Origin: Blastococcus sp. VKM Ac-2987 | GTDB lineage: Bacteria > Actinomycetota > Actinomycetes > Mycobacteriales > Geodermatophilaceae | DNA: 64,000 nucleotides | Assembly (NCBI RefSeq): GCF_026967805.1 | Contig: NZ_JAPVBG010000001.1 | Location: 1,364,047-1,428,046 of the forward strand | Direction of reading: 5' to 3' | In this document: piece by piece, positions 47,350-56,667 of the stretch | How the letters are laid out: every line of letters begins with the position of its first letter | Position numbering within the stretch: position 1 is the first letter of the stretch | The notes under the pieces: model-generated | Database searches by the model: none | Told to the model about the DNA's origin: nothing | Seen by the model: only the letters and a program-made list of their open reading frames with translations | Translations under genes and position numbers: made by a program

Positions 47350-47396
47350 GCGGGAGGACTCCCGCGGCACCATCGAACCGCTCTGTTGCACGCAAC
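47350..47396. promoter_or_regulatory. Two inverted repeats before the binding lipoprotein
   Basis: GCGGGAG-GA-CTCCCGC (47350-47365) and GTTGC-AC-GCAAC (47385-47396) lie in the 142-base gap between the permease stop and the lipoprotein start. The first can be an intraoperon processing or attenuation hairpin. The second resembles a small operator. Confidence 0.45.
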
Positions 47397-47440
47397 GCAA
47401 TCGAGATGACCGCCTGCGGGATTCCGTTACCGACGCGTGA

Positions 47441-48169
47441 TCAGAGCGGGACACCCGCGGAGGTCGGCTCGGGCACCGCGGTGGCCCGCCGGGCGCGGAG
47501 GAAGGGCAGCCGCTTCTCCCCCGGGGTGAGCACCCACGACACGGCCACCAGCAGCAGCTCGGTGAGCACCGCGAGGACGGCGACCAGGATCGCGCCGGCG
47601 ACGACGGCGCCGTAGTCCTGCTGGCGGAAGCCCAGCGTGATGATGCTGCCGAGCCCGCCGCCGGCCACCAGGGCGGCGAGCGTCGCGGTGGCCACGACCT
47701 GGACGGCGGCGGTGCGCACGCCGGTCATCAGGAGCGGAGCGGCCAGCGGCAGCTCCACCCGCATCGCCACCTGTGGCCCCGAGAGGCCCATGCCCCGCGC
47801 GGCCTCGACGACGTCCCGGTCCACCCCCCGGAAGCCGACGTAGGTGTTCGTGAGGATCGGGGGGACGGCGAAGACGCCCAGGGCGATGGTCGTCGCCGTC
47901 GGCCCGAAGCCGATCGGGGTGACCGCGAAGATGGTGAGCAGCGCCAGCGTCGGGACGGCGCGGGAGACGTTGGACAGCGCCACGGTGAACGCGCCCCCGC
48001 GGCCGGTGTGCCCCAGCAGGACCCCCGCCGGGAGGGCCACGAGCATCGCGGCCAGCACGGCGAGGACCGAGATCCGGAGGTGCTCGGCGAGCAGGTCGAG
48101 GATGCCCCCGGCCCGGCTCCAGTTGAACGGGTCGTTGAGGTAGACGAGCGCGTCGCCGATCCGGTTCAC
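47441..48169 (-). CDS. Osmoprotectant ABC transporter permease (OpuB/ProW-type) 2
   Basis: A 242-residue permease with about six helices. The EAA loop is VEAARGMGLSGPQVAMRVELPLAAPL, characteristic of betaine/choline importers; SRAVPTLALLTIF precedes it. The GTG overlaps the TGA of the upstream permease (GTGA). It forms the transmembrane channel with the next protein. Confidence 0.92.
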   Translation of the reverse strand: MNRIGDALVYLNDPFNWSRAGGILDLLAEHLRISVLAVLAAMLVALPAGVLLGHTGRGGAFTVALSNVSRAVPTLALLTIFAVTPIGFGPTATTIALGVFAVPPILTNTYVGFRGVDRDVVEAARGMGLSGPQVAMRVELPLAAPLLMTGVRTAAVQVVATATLAALVAGGGLGSIITLGFRQQDYGAVVAGAILVAVLAVLTELLLVAVSWVLTPGEKRLPFLRARRATAVPEPTSAGVPL

Positions 48170-48873
48170 GCCCGCGTCCCCCGGGCCCAGGGGGTGAGCA
48201 GGCGCTCCGCGCCCGCCAGGAGCAGGTCGGCGAGCAGGGCGAGCAGGACGCAGCCCACGGCGCCGGTCACGATCTGCGCGCGGTAGAAGTTCGCCGCGAA
48301 CCCGCCGGTGATCAGCTGGCCGAGCCCACCGTGGCCGACGATGACACCCACGGTGACCAGCGCGACCGTCGACACGGTGGCGACCCGGATGCCGGCCATG
48401 AACGCCGGCAGCGCCAGGGGCAGCTCGACCTGCCAGAAGAGCCGGACCGGCCCGTAGCCCATGCCCCGCGCTGCCTCCCGCACGTCGGCGGGCACCGCCT
48501 GCAGGCCGGCGAGGAAGTTGCGGACCAGGATCACCAGCGAGTACAGGACCAGGCCGATGAGCACGGTGGTCGCGGTGATGCCGGTGATCGGCGCGACGAA
48601 GGCGAACATCGCCAGCGACGGGATCGTGTAGATCAGCGTGGACAGGCCGAGCACCGGCCCGGCCAGCCACCCGCTGCGACGGGCCAGCAGCGCCAGCGGC
48701 AGCGCGATCAGCGCGCCGAGCACGACCGCGGCGACGGTGAGCCGCACGTGCTCGCCCAGGTAGCCCACAATGGTGTCCCAGTTGGACGTCACGTAGGACG
48801 GGTCGAACCAGGGATTCGGCGCCGCATCGACCGCGAGCACTTCGGCGCTCGCCGCGCTCAGCACCGTGCGCAT
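48166..48873 (-). CDS. Osmoprotectant ABC transporter permease (OpuB/ProW-type) 1
   Basis: A 235-residue permease. Six predicted helices; the EAA loop reads REAARGMGYGPVRLFWQVELP; YTIPSLAMFAFV is the family mid-motif. It begins the minus-strand unit permease-permease-lipoprotein. Its ATG is only 17 bases from the divergent ATPase start. Confidence 0.92.
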   Translation of the reverse strand: MRTVLSAASAEVLAVDAAPNPWFDPSYVTSNWDTIVGYLGEHVRLTVAAVVLGALIALPLALLARRSGWLAGPVLGLSTLIYTIPSLAMFAFVAPITGITATTVLIGLVLYSLVILVRNFLAGLQAVPADVREAARGMGYGPVRLFWQVELPLALPAFMAGIRVATVSTVALVTVGVIVGHGGLGQLITGGFAANFYRAQIVTGAVGCVLLALLADLLLAGAERLLTPWARGTRA

Positions 48874-48890
48874 CCCAGGAGGGTCACCCC

Positions 48891-50096
48891 GTGGACGCTA
48901 CTTCGTCGACCAGCCCGCCGTCTCCTGCCGCCGCCCCGGCGGGAGCCGGCAGCGCCGAGGAGATCCGCCTCGAGGGGGTGAGCAAGGTCTACGCCGACGG
49001 GACCGTCGGCGTGCAGGAGCTGGACCTGACCTTCGCCGCCGGCGAGCTCACCGTCCTGGTCGGCCCCTCGGGCTGCGGCAAGACCACCACGATGAAGATG
49101 ATCAACCGGATCATCGAGCCGTCGACCGGACGCATCCTGCTCGGCGGGGAGGACGTCACGGGCGCCGACCCGGTGCAGCTGCGCCGGCGCATCGGCTACG
49201 TCATCCAGAACGTCGGCCTCTTCCCGCACCAGACCGTGCGGGTCAACGTGGGGACCGTGCCGCGGCTGCTGGGCTGGGACAAGCGGCGCATCCGCGCCCG
49301 CGTCGACGAGCTGCTCGACGTCGTGGGGCTCGATCCCGCCGTCCACGGCGACCGCTATCCCCACCAGCTCTCCGGCGGCCAGCGGCAGCGGGCCGGTGTG
49401 GCCCGCGCGCTGGCCGCCGACCCCGGCGTGCTGCTCATGGACGAGCCGTTCTCGGCGGTGGACCCCATCGTGCGCGAGCGGCTGCAGTCGGAGTTCCTCC
49501 GGCTGCAGGAGACCGTCCGCAAGACGATCGTCTTCGTCACCCACGACATCGAGGAGGCGGTCCGGATCGGTGACCGGATCGCCGTCATGAGCGAGGGCGG
49601 CCGGGTGGAGCAGTACGCCTCCCCCGCCGAGATCCTGGGCCGGCCGGCGAACGACTTCGTGGCCGACTTCGTGGGCGCCGACCGCGGGCTCAAGCGGCTG
49701 GCGGTGACCGGCATCGACGCCGCCGACCTCGAGCAGCCACCGGTGGTGCACGTGGCCGACGGGCTGGCGGACGCGCGGTCGGCGCTGCGCGACTCCGGTG
49801 CCCGCTGGGCCGTCGTCCTCGACGACGCCGGGAACCTGCACGGCTGGCTGCCCCTGGAGCGGGCCGAGGGGGCCGGCACGGTCGGCTCGGCGGCCCGGCG
49901 CATGGACGCGTGGGTGCCGCGGGATGCCTCGCTGAAGACGGCGTTCGCCACGATGCTCCAGCAGGAGGCCGGCTGGGTCGCCGTGCTCGACGGCGACCGG
50001 TTCCTCGGCGTCCTCACCCCGGAGTCGTTGCACTCGGCCCTGCGCCGATCGGTGGAGGGCCGGATCCCGGAGACCGCCGGCACCGCCTCCGCCTAG
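48891..50096 (+). CDS. Osmoprotectant ABC transporter ATPase with CBS-type domain (OpuCA/ProV-type)
   Basis: A 401-residue ATPase. Walker A is VGPSGCGKTTTMKM, signature LSGGQRQRAGVARAL, Walker B VLLMDEPFSAVDP, switch His in FVTHDIEEA. The C-terminal part (275-395) has CBS-like halves (GARWAVVLDDAGNLHGWL, EAGWVAVLDGDRFLGVL), which in this family sense ionic strength or bind c-di-AMP. GGAGGG precedes the GTG. Its TAG overlaps the stop of the reductase-like gene on the other strand. Confidence 0.95.
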   Translation: MDATSSTSPPSPAAAPAGAGSAEEIRLEGVSKVYADGTVGVQELDLTFAAGELTVLVGPSGCGKTTTMKMINRIIEPSTGRILLGGEDVTGADPVQLRRRIGYVIQNVGLFPHQTVRVNVGTVPRLLGWDKRRIRARVDELLDVVGLDPAVHGDRYPHQLSGGQRQRAGVARALAADPGVLLMDEPFSAVDPIVRERLQSEFLRLQETVRKTIVFVTHDIEEAVRIGDRIAVMSEGGRVEQYASPAEILGRPANDFVADFVGADRGLKRLAVTGIDAADLEQPPVVHVADGLADARSALRDSGARWAVVLDDAGNLHGWLPLERAEGAGTVGSAARRMDAWVPRDASLKTAFATMLQQEAGWVAVLDGDRFLGVLTPESLHSALRRSVEGRIPETAGTASA

Positions 50097-50644
50097 CGGA
50101 CCCGGTCCTCCAGCAGCGGGCCGGCCACGCGGTAGCGGGCGCTGACGAACGACCCGTTGGCGGCGGCCTCGACGAGCTCCAGGTCCAACCGCCGCGGGAG
50201 CAGCGGCCGCCCCGCGCCGAGCGTCACCGGCGCGACGGAGACGACGACCTCGTCGAGCAGCCCCGCCTCGGCGAACTGGCCGGCCAGGTCACCTCCGCCG
50301 ACCAGCCAGAGACCCTTGGTCCCCGCCGCCGCGGTCATCGCCTCGTGCACCGCGCGGACGTCGCCGGAGGCGAACCGGACGTCGCCCTCGGCGGCGGGGA
50401 GCTCCCGGCTGGTCATCACCCAGGTCGGCAGCGTGAAGGGCCACCCGTTCCCCGCGGCGGCCTCGTGGTCGAGCACCCACTGGTAGGTCGTGCGGCCCAT
50501 GACGAGAGCGCCGACGCCGGCCATGAACTCGTCGTACCCGAAGCCCGGGACGTCGCCCTGCTTCTGCCGGAAGAGCCACTCCAGGGAGTCGTCGGGGTCG
50601 GCGATGAAGCCGTCGAGGGTGGTGGCGGTGTAGTAGGTCAGCAC
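50093..50644 (-). CDS. Dihydrofolate reductase-like (RibD C-terminal domain) protein
   Basis: A 183-residue protein with YTATTLDGFIADPDDSLEWL, GALVMGRTTYQWV, and WLVGGGDLAGQFAEAGLLDEV, the pattern of the RibD_C/DHFR-like family (YyaP/YwjB type). It probably reduces a folate- or deazaflavin-like substrate, or acts in resistance; not known. Start GTG after GAGGA; overlaps the upstream AraC-type gene by seven bases. Confidence 0.88.
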   Translation of the reverse strand: MLTYYTATTLDGFIADPDDSLEWLFRQKQGDVPGFGYDEFMAGVGALVMGRTTYQWVLDHEAAAGNGWPFTLPTWVMTSRELPAAEGDVRFASGDVRAVHEAMTAAAGTKGLWLVGGGDLAGQFAEAGLLDEVVVSVAPVTLGAGRPLLPRRLDLELVEAAANGSFVSARYRVAGPLLEDRVR

Positions 50645-51564
50645 GGGGTTCCTCCTGGGGTCTCGCCGCGGCGGGCGCGGAGCCATTCGATGGGGTCGCC
50701 GTCGTCGACGGGGTGGCCCGCCGTCCGCAGCAGGTGCCGGAGCAGCTGGCGCCGGGAGGCGGAGTAGGTGAGCACGTGGGCGACGACGCTGCTCAGGACG
50801 AAGCTCTCGGGCGGCTCGCAGAGCGCGTCGACCAGCCGGTCGTCCCAGCCGCCCCGCCGGTCGACGTCGCGGACCGTGGCCAGCCACCGCGGGGCCACCG
50901 CGTCGTGCCGGTCCAGCAGCGCGGCGGGGTCCGGGTCCGCGGCCCGCGCGGGCAGGTCGCGCCCCTCGATGGAGGCCAGCCAGATCTCCAGGGTGTGCAC
51001 CTGGTGGTCCAGCAGCGCCAGCACCGACTCCTCCGGCCCGTCCCACGACAGGAGGACGAGCCCGGGCAGCCGCGGGGCGCGGAACTCCTCGTCGGGCAGG
51101 CCCTTCGCGACCTCGATCAAATACCGGGTGTCGTCGAGCCCGTGCGCCACCAGCTGCTCGGTGAGCGGGTTCATGGCGTGCTCCGTGCTCTGCACCCACA
51201 GCGAGGTGGGCGGGTGGAAGTGGATGCCGTTGGGCGCCGGCAACCAGTGGCCGGCGCCGGCGTCCACCGCGCTCGGTGGCCGGCCGTAGGCACGGGCGAA
51301 GGCGCGGCTGAACCCCTCGACCGACTCGTACCCGGCGGCCCAGGCGGCGTCGGTGACGCTGCTGCCCTGCTGCAGCTGCCAGGCCGCGCGCTCCAGCATC
51401 ACCCGCCGCCGCATCGCCACGGGCGCCTCGCCGGCGTCCCGCGACAGCGTGCGGCTGAAGTGGAACGGCGAGGCGTACGCGTCACCGGCCATCTCGGCGA
51501 GGGTGTGGTTCTCCTCGTCCAGCACCGCGTCGAGCAGTTCGCGGAGCCGGTCACGTCCGGTCAT
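50638..51564 (-). CDS. AraC-family regulator fused to a DinB-like domain
   Basis: A 308-residue protein. Residues 1-105 are an AraC HTH pair (SPFHFSRTLSRDAGEAP and DAAWAAGYESVEGFSRAFAR). Residues 125-300 resemble DinB/DUF664 helical-bundle proteins (LTEQLVAHGLDDTRYLIEVA ... HVLTYSASRRQLLRHLLR), with His residues suited to metal binding. The HTH normally sits at the C-terminus in AraC members, here it leads. It is coupled to the reductase-like gene and may regulate it. Confidence 0.85.
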   Translation of the reverse strand: MTGRDRLRELLDAVLDEENHTLAEMAGDAYASPFHFSRTLSRDAGEAPVAMRRRVMLERAAWQLQQGSSVTDAAWAAGYESVEGFSRAFARAYGRPPSAVDAGAGHWLPAPNGIHFHPPTSLWVQSTEHAMNPLTEQLVAHGLDDTRYLIEVAKGLPDEEFRAPRLPGLVLLSWDGPEESVLALLDHQVHTLEIWLASIEGRDLPARAADPDPAALLDRHDAVAPRWLATVRDVDRRGGWDDRLVDALCEPPESFVLSSVVAHVLTYSASRRQLLRHLLRTAGHPVDDGDPIEWLRARRGETPGGTPC

Positions 51565-51628
51565 GCGTACAGGGTGATGGCTCGGCCGGCGGCGGTGCTT
51601 GACCGTTCTTGCGCGGCTCCGGTCCGGG

Positions 51629-52144
51629 CTAGGCGCGGACCCCGGGAGCCGGCTCGTCGTCGGTCGAGCCGGGCGGGACGCGGCAGGCCGACTCGAGCCA
51701 TAGCGCCGCGGCGATCAGGGCGAGCGAGGCCAGCAGGCCCAGCAGCGCGGTCACCGTGTCGCTCCCGGCCGCCTGCAGCCGGTCCACCGCGGGGCCGGTG
51801 TAGGCCAGCACGCCGAGCCACACCCCGGTGAACACGGCGCCCACGTAGGCGCTGGCCTGGGCCAGCACCGCGAGCCGCGCGACCAGCATCGGCTCGACCG
51901 GGCGGACGCCGGCGGCGTCGCGCCCGGCGGGGCCGCGCCCGGCCCGGGCCTCGCGCAGCGCCCGCAGCCGGGTGCGCAGCACCCGCGCCCCCAGCGCCTC
52001 GCCGAGGGCCAGGACGGCCAGCGGCGCCGGCAGCCACCAGCGCAGCGGCGGCAGATCGCCGTACCAGGCACGCACCAGCAGCCACGCGGCCACGGTGAGC
52101 CCGAGGACGAGCACGGCGAGGTCGCGGCGGCGGACGGGGGTCAC
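51629..52144 (-). CDS. DUF3180 membrane protein
   Basis: A 171-residue protein with four helices: LAVLVLGLTVAAWLLVRAW, a second near LPAPLAVLALGEAL, a third near MLVARLAVLAQASAYVGAVF and a fourth at the C-terminus. DUF3180 genes follow folK in many actinobacteria. Start GTG, seven bases after the folK stop; function unknown. Confidence 0.9.
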   Translation of the reverse strand: MTPVRRRDLAVLVLGLTVAAWLLVRAWYGDLPPLRWWLPAPLAVLALGEALGARVLRTRLRALREARAGRGPAGRDAAGVRPVEPMLVARLAVLAQASAYVGAVFTGVWLGVLAYTGPAVDRLQAAGSDTVTALLGLLASLALIAAALWLESACRVPPGSTDDEPAPGVRA

Positions 52145-52151
52145 GGCCGGC

Positions 52152-52655
52152 TCAGTGGAGGTGGTCCCAGCGCACGACCGCCGCGACGTCCGCGGGGTCG
52201 AGGGCTGCCAGCAGGTTGGTGACCCTCCCGCGCCCGGGGAGGACGGCGGCCGGGTCGAGGGTCAGCCAGGGGACCAGCACGAACGCCCGCTCGTGCGCCC
52301 GCGGGTGCGGCAGGGTGAGCTCGGGGTCGTCGGAGAGCACGGGAGCGCCGTCGTCCCCGGTCACGGTGACCACGTCGACGTCGAGGGTGCGGGCGCCCCA
52401 CCGCACCTCGCGGGTGCGGCCGGCCGCCTGCTCCAGCTCGTGCGCCAGGGTCAGCCAGCCGCGCGCGTCCCGGTCGCCGCGGACGACGACGACCGCGTTG
52501 AGGTACGGCGGCTGCTCGACCGGCCCCCACGGCGGCGTCTCGTACAGCGTGGTGCGGGCGACCAGCCCGTGCTCCTTGAGCGCCGTCAGCGCCCCGCGGA
52601 GCGTGCCGGCCCGGTCGCCGAGGTTGGCCCCCAGCGACAGGACGGCGCGGGTCAC
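52152..52655 (-). CDS. folK: HPPK, 6-hydroxymethyl-7,8-dihydropterin pyrophosphokinase
   Basis: A 167-residue enzyme. LSLGANLGDRAGTLR at the N-terminus, TTLYETPPWGPVEQPPYLNA in the pterin loop, and RWGARTLDVDVVTV with the two Mg-binding Asp residues, then LPHPRAHERAFVLVPW. It transfers pyrophosphate from ATP. The GTG overlaps the folB stop (GTGA). Confidence 0.96.
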   Translation of the reverse strand: MTRAVLSLGANLGDRAGTLRGALTALKEHGLVARTTLYETPPWGPVEQPPYLNAVVVVRGDRDARGWLTLAHELEQAAGRTREVRWGARTLDVDVVTVTGDDGAPVLSDDPELTLPHPRAHERAFVLVPWLTLDPAAVLPGRGRVTNLLAALDPADVAAVVRWDHLH

Positions 52656-53029
52656 CGGCGCTCTCGCCGGATGGTGACCGTGACGTCGTCGAACGGGACG
52701 CCCAGCTCTGCCTCCGGCTTGTGCACCGTGATCTCGACCGCGTCGACGAGCTCGTTGGCCAGGCAGACGTCGGCCAGCCGCTGGGCCAGGGTCTCGATCA
52801 GGTTGACCGGGTCCCCGTTAAGCACCGCGTGCAGCTGCTGGGCGAGGTCGGCGTAGTCCACGGTGCGGTCGAGGTCGTCGCCGGCGGCCGCGGCGGAGGT
52901 GTCGAGTTCCAGGACGGCGTCGGCGCGGAACATCTGGCCGCGATCGCGCTCGAAGGCGTACACCCCGTGGTGGGCGTGGGCCCGGATGCCGCGGACGGCG
53001 ATCCGGTCGGGGGTGCGGTGGTCAACCAC
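52652..53029 (-). CDS. folB: Dihydroneopterin aldolase
   Basis: A 125-residue enzyme. IRAHAHHGVYAFERDRGQMF is the N-terminal substrate motif; VDYADLAQQL and LIETLAQRLADVCL carry the usual catalytic region; VHKPEAELGVPF carries the conserved Lys-Pro. It cleaves 7,8-dihydroneopterin. It overlaps folP by eight bases. Confidence 0.95.
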   Translation of the reverse strand: MVDHRTPDRIAVRGIRAHAHHGVYAFERDRGQMFRADAVLELDTSAAAAGDDLDRTVDYADLAQQLHAVLNGDPVNLIETLAQRLADVCLANELVDAVEITVHKPEAELGVPFDDVTVTIRRERR

Positions 53030-53876
53030 GGCCGGCTCCCTTCACGGCTCGGACGGCCTCGAGGGTGCGCAGCGCGTCGACCGACGCCGCGGCGTCGTGC
53101 ACCCGCACGCCCCAGGCCCCAGCCTCGGCGGCAAGCACCGTGGTGGCAAGTGTCGCGGCGTCGCGGTCCTCCGCGGGCCGGACCGTACCGTCGGGTCCGG
53201 CGAGCAGCCGGCCCAGGAACGTCTTGCGGGAGGCGCCGACGAGCACCGGCAGCCCCAGGGCCACGAGCCGGTCGAGCCCGGCCAGCAGCGCCCAGTTGTG
53301 CTCGGCGCGCTTGGCGAAGCCGAGCCCGGGGTCGAGCACGAGCTGCTCGGGCCGCACCCCCGCGGCGACGACGTCCTCCACCCGTGCGGTGAGCTCGGCG
53401 CACACCTCGGTGACGACGTCCCCGTACTGCGCCGCCGCGTACATCTCCCGGCTGTGCCCCCGCCAGTGCATGAGCACCCAGGGCGTGCCGGCGTCGGCCA
53501 CCAGCTTGGCCATGCCCTCGTCGGCCAGGCCGCCGCTGACGTCGTTGACCAGGACGGCGCCGGCGTCCAGCGCGGCCTCGGCGACCTCGGCGCGGGTGGT
53601 GTCCACGCTGGTGCGCACCCCGGCGGCCGACAGCTCGCCGATCACCGGCAGCACCCGGCGGCACTCCTCGGTGGCGTCGACGCGCTCGGCACCGGGCCGG
53701 GTGGACTCCCCGCCGACGTCCACGTAGTCGGCGCCGGCCGCGTGCATCGCCAGCCCGTGCGCGATCGCGGTCGCGGGATCGGCGAAGCAGCCGCCGTCGG
53801 AGAACGAGTCGGGGGTGACGTTCAGGACGCCCATGACCAGGCAGCGGCCCGGTCGCGGCAGGAGGCCGGTGCTCAT
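53022..53876 (-). CDS. folP: Dihydropteroate synthase
   Basis: A 284-residue TIM-barrel enzyme. MGVLNVTPDSFSDGG and DVGGESTRPGAE form the two pterin/phosphate loops; LVLDPGLGFAKRAEHN and VGASRKTFLG complete the active site. It is the sulfonamide target. ATG start, 13 bases after folE. Confidence 0.97.
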   Translation of the reverse strand: MSTGLLPRPGRCLVMGVLNVTPDSFSDGGCFADPATAIAHGLAMHAAGADYVDVGGESTRPGAERVDATEECRRVLPVIGELSAAGVRTSVDTTRAEVAEAALDAGAVLVNDVSGGLADEGMAKLVADAGTPWVLMHWRGHSREMYAAAQYGDVVTEVCAELTARVEDVVAAGVRPEQLVLDPGLGFAKRAEHNWALLAGLDRLVALGLPVLVGASRKTFLGRLLAGPDGTVRPAEDRDAATLATTVLAAEAGAWGVRVHDAAASVDALRTLEAVRAVKGAGRG

Positions 53877-53889
53877 CGCCGCGGGCCTC

Positions 53890-54507
53890 CTACCGGCCGA
53901 GCACGAGGCTCATCGCCTCGGCGCGCGTGGCCGCGTTGTCCCGGAAGATGCCCCGCACCGCCGACGTGACGGTGGAGGAGCCGGGCTTGCGAACGCCGCG
54001 CATCGCCATGCACAGGTGCTCCGCCTGGACCACGACCAGCACGCCGCGCGGCTTGAGGGCGTCGGCGAGCGCGTCGGCGATCTGCCGCGTCAGCCGCTCC
54101 TGCACCTGCGGGCGGCGGGCGTAGACCTCCACCAGGCGGGCGAGCTTGGACAGCCCGGTGACCCGGCCGTCCTCCCCCGGGATGTAGGCGACGTGCGCGA
54201 CCCCGTGGAAGGGCACGAGGTGGTGCTCGCAGGTCGAGTACATCGGGATGTCCTTGACCAGCACCAGCTCGTCGTGGTCCTCGTCGAACGTCGTCGCGAG
54301 GATGTCGTACGGGTCCTGCCACAGGCCGGCGAAGGTCTCCGCGTAGGAGCGGGCGACCCGCGCCGGGGTGTCCTGCAGGCCGGGCCGGTCCGGGTCCTCC
54401 CCGACGGCGATCAGCAGCTCGCGGACCGCCGCCGCGACCCGCTCCTGGTCGACCCCGGGGGCCGGCCCCAGCAGCTGGTCCTCCGGCTCCGCCGGGATCT
54501 CACTCAT
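53890..54507 (-). CDS. folE: GTP cyclohydrolase I
   Basis: A 205-residue enzyme. [15 protein letters not shown] and [15 protein letters not shown] contain the zinc ligands Cys, His and Cys; [20 protein letters not shown] is the family core. It starts folate synthesis from GTP. The ATG overlaps the ftsH TGA (ATGA). Confidence 0.97.
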   Translation of the reverse strand: MSEIPAEPEDQLLGPAPGVDQERVAAAVRELLIAVGEDPDRPGLQDTPARVARSYAETFAGLWQDPYDILATTFDEDHDELVLVKDIPMYSTCEHHLVPFHGVAHVAYIPGEDGRVTGLSKLARLVEVYARRPQVQERLTRQIADALADALKPRGVLVVVQAEHLCMAMRGVRKPGSSTVTSAVRGIFRDNAATRAEAMSLVLGR

Positions 54508-56480
54508 CGCTGGGCGGGGGCCCCGACGTCCCCGACGGGCGTGGTGTCGGGCACGGACCCGTTGTACCCGGCCCGCTCGGCCGGCGTGAGCACCGGCGGC
54601 TGGGTGGACGGGGTGCGCTTGCCGAAGCCGTTGTACGGGGCGAGGGAGGGCCGCTTGACGACCGGCGCGCAGATGCGCGCCATGTCCTCCTTGGACAGCG
54701 TCTCCTTCTCCATCAGCTCGAGCACCAGCTGGTCGAGGACGTCGCGGTACTCGACCAGGATCTCCCAGGCTTCGTCGTGCGCGGCCTCGATCAGCGCCCG
54801 GATCTCGGCGTCGATGTCGCCGGCCACGGCCTCGGAGTAGTCCGGGCGGGAGCCCATGTCCCGGCCCATGAACGGCTCGGAGTCGGTGCTGCCGTACTTC
54901 ACCGCGCCCAGCTTGGCGCTCATGCCGTACTGGGTGACCATCGCCCGGGCCATGGAGGTGGCCTTCTCGATGTCGTTGCCCGCGCCGGTGGTCGGCTCGT
55001 GGAAGACCAGCTCCTCGGCCGCGCGCCCGCCGAGGGCGTAGGCGAGCGTGTCGATCATCTCCGAGCGCGTCTGGGTGTACTTGTCCTCGGTGGGGAGGAC
55101 CAGCGTGTGCCCCAGCGAGCGGCCGCGCGGGAGGATCGTCACCTTGTGCACCGGGTCCAGGTTGGGCAACGCGTGCGCCACCAGGGCGTGGCCGCCCTCG
55201 TGGTAGGCGGTGACCTTCTTCTCCTTCTCGCTCATCGCCCGGGTCTTGCGCTCGGGGCCGGCGATGACCCGGTCGATCGCCTCCTCGAGGGTGCTGTCGG
55301 TGATCAGCGAGCCGTTGTTGCGGGCGGTCAGCAGCGCGCCCTCGTTGAGCACGTTGGCGAGGTCGGCGCCGGTGAAGCCCGGGGTGCGGCGGGCCACGGT
55401 CTCGAGGTCGACGTCGGGCGCGAGCGGCTTGCCCTTGGCGTGCACCTCCAGGATCCGCTTGCGGCCCAGGAGGTCGGGCCGGTCGACGGCGATCTGGCGG
55501 TCGAAGCGGCCCGGGCGCAGCAGCGCCGGGTCGAGGACGTCCGGCCGGTTGGTCGCGGCGATCAGGATGACCCCGCCCTTGACGTCGAAGCCGTCCATCT
55601 CGACGAGCATCTGGTTGAGCGTCTGCTCGCGCTCGTCGTGGCCGCCGCCCATGCCGGCGCCGCGCTGCCGGCCGACGGCGTCGATCTCGTCGACGAAGAT
55701 GATCGCGGGGGCGTTCTCCTTCGCCTGCGTGAACAGGTCGCGGACCCGGCTGGCACCCACACCGACGAACATCTCGACGAAGTCCGAGCCGGAGATGGAG
55801 AAGAACGGGACGCCGGCCTCACCGGCGACGGCGCGGGCGAGCAGCGTCTTGCCGGTCCCGGGCGGGCCGAACAGCAGGACGCCCTTGGGGATCTTGGCGC
55901 CGACGGCCTGGAACTTGACCGGGTTCTGCAGGAAGTCCTTGATCTCGTGCAGTTCCTCGATCGCCTCGTCGGCGCCGGCGACGTCGCCGAACGTCGTCTT
56001 CGGCATGTCCTTGGTCAGCTGCTTGGCCTTGGACTTGCCGAAGGCCATGACGCCGCGGCCGCCACCCTGCATGGAGTTGAACAGCCAGAAGAGCAGGAGC
56101 AGGAGGATGAGGAACGGCAGGAAGCTGATCAGCAGGCTGGTCAGCAGGCTGTCCTGGGTGACGTTGGTGTCGAACTCGGTGGAGTCGCCGCCCTCGTCGC
56201 GCAGCAGGCCGACGATCTGGTCCTCGACCGCCACGGGGTAGGACGTCACGACCTCGGTGCTGCCCTCGACCTCGTCGGCCAGGTCCAGCTCGAGCGTCTG
56301 CTCCCGCGTGTTGAGCGTCGCCGACTCGACGTTGCCGTTCTCGATCTGCTCGAGGGCCGTCGAGGTGGTGATCTCCTGGCGGCCGTCCTCACCGCTGAAC
56401 AGCGACGAGACGGTCAGGGCCAGCAGGATGACCAGGACGACCCAGAACCAGACGGAGCGGAAGATCTTCTTGCGTTCCAT
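54504..56480 (-). CDS. ftsH: ATP-dependent zinc metalloprotease FtsH
   Basis: A 658-residue membrane AAA protease. Helices at about 7-25 and 112-132 flank an external domain; Walker [11 protein letters not shown], Walker [16 protein letters not shown] in [20 protein letters not shown]; the zinc site is [12 protein letters not shown]. The C-terminal tail is short. The ATG at 56480 gives a normal N-terminus ([16 protein letters not shown]). It degrades membrane and some soluble proteins. It heads the folate operon. Confidence 0.97.
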   Translation of the reverse strand: MERKKIFRSVWFWVVLVILLALTVSSLFSGEDGRQEITTSTALEQIENGNVESATLNTREQTLELDLADEVEGSTEVVTSYPVAVEDQIVGLLRDEGGDSTEFDTNVTQDSLLTSLLISFLPFLILLLLLFWLFNSMQGGGRGVMAFGKSKAKQLTKDMPKTTFGDVAGADEAIEELHEIKDFLQNPVKFQAVGAKIPKGVLLFGPPGTGKTLLARAVAGEAGVPFFSISGSDFVEMFVGVGASRVRDLFTQAKENAPAIIFVDEIDAVGRQRGAGMGGGHDEREQTLNQMLVEMDGFDVKGGVILIAATNRPDVLDPALLRPGRFDRQIAVDRPDLLGRKRILEVHAKGKPLAPDVDLETVARRTPGFTGADLANVLNEGALLTARNNGSLITDSTLEEAIDRVIAGPERKTRAMSEKEKKVTAYHEGGHALVAHALPNLDPVHKVTILPRGRSLGHTLVLPTEDKYTQTRSEMIDTLAYALGGRAAEELVFHEPTTGAGNDIEKATSMARAMVTQYGMSAKLGAVKYGSTDSEPFMGRDMGSRPDYSEAVAGDIDAEIRALIEAAHDEAWEILVEYRDVLDQLVLELMEKETLSKEDMARICAPVVKRPSLAPYNGFGKRTPSTQPPVLTPAERAGYNGSVPDTTPVGDVGAPAQR

Positions 56481-56667
56481 ACACCGATGCCGGGCACCGG
56501 CGTACCGGCCTGCCCGTCGACCCTCCTGATCGTCCCAGGACACCACCAACGGCCCGGGTACGGACCCCGGCGCTCGGTGCAGCGTCGTCGGCATCGACGG
56601 TACACCGGCGAACCTGCCCGACTCCGGCGTACGACCTGGGAACCCCACCCGGCCGAGCTAGGGGGTC

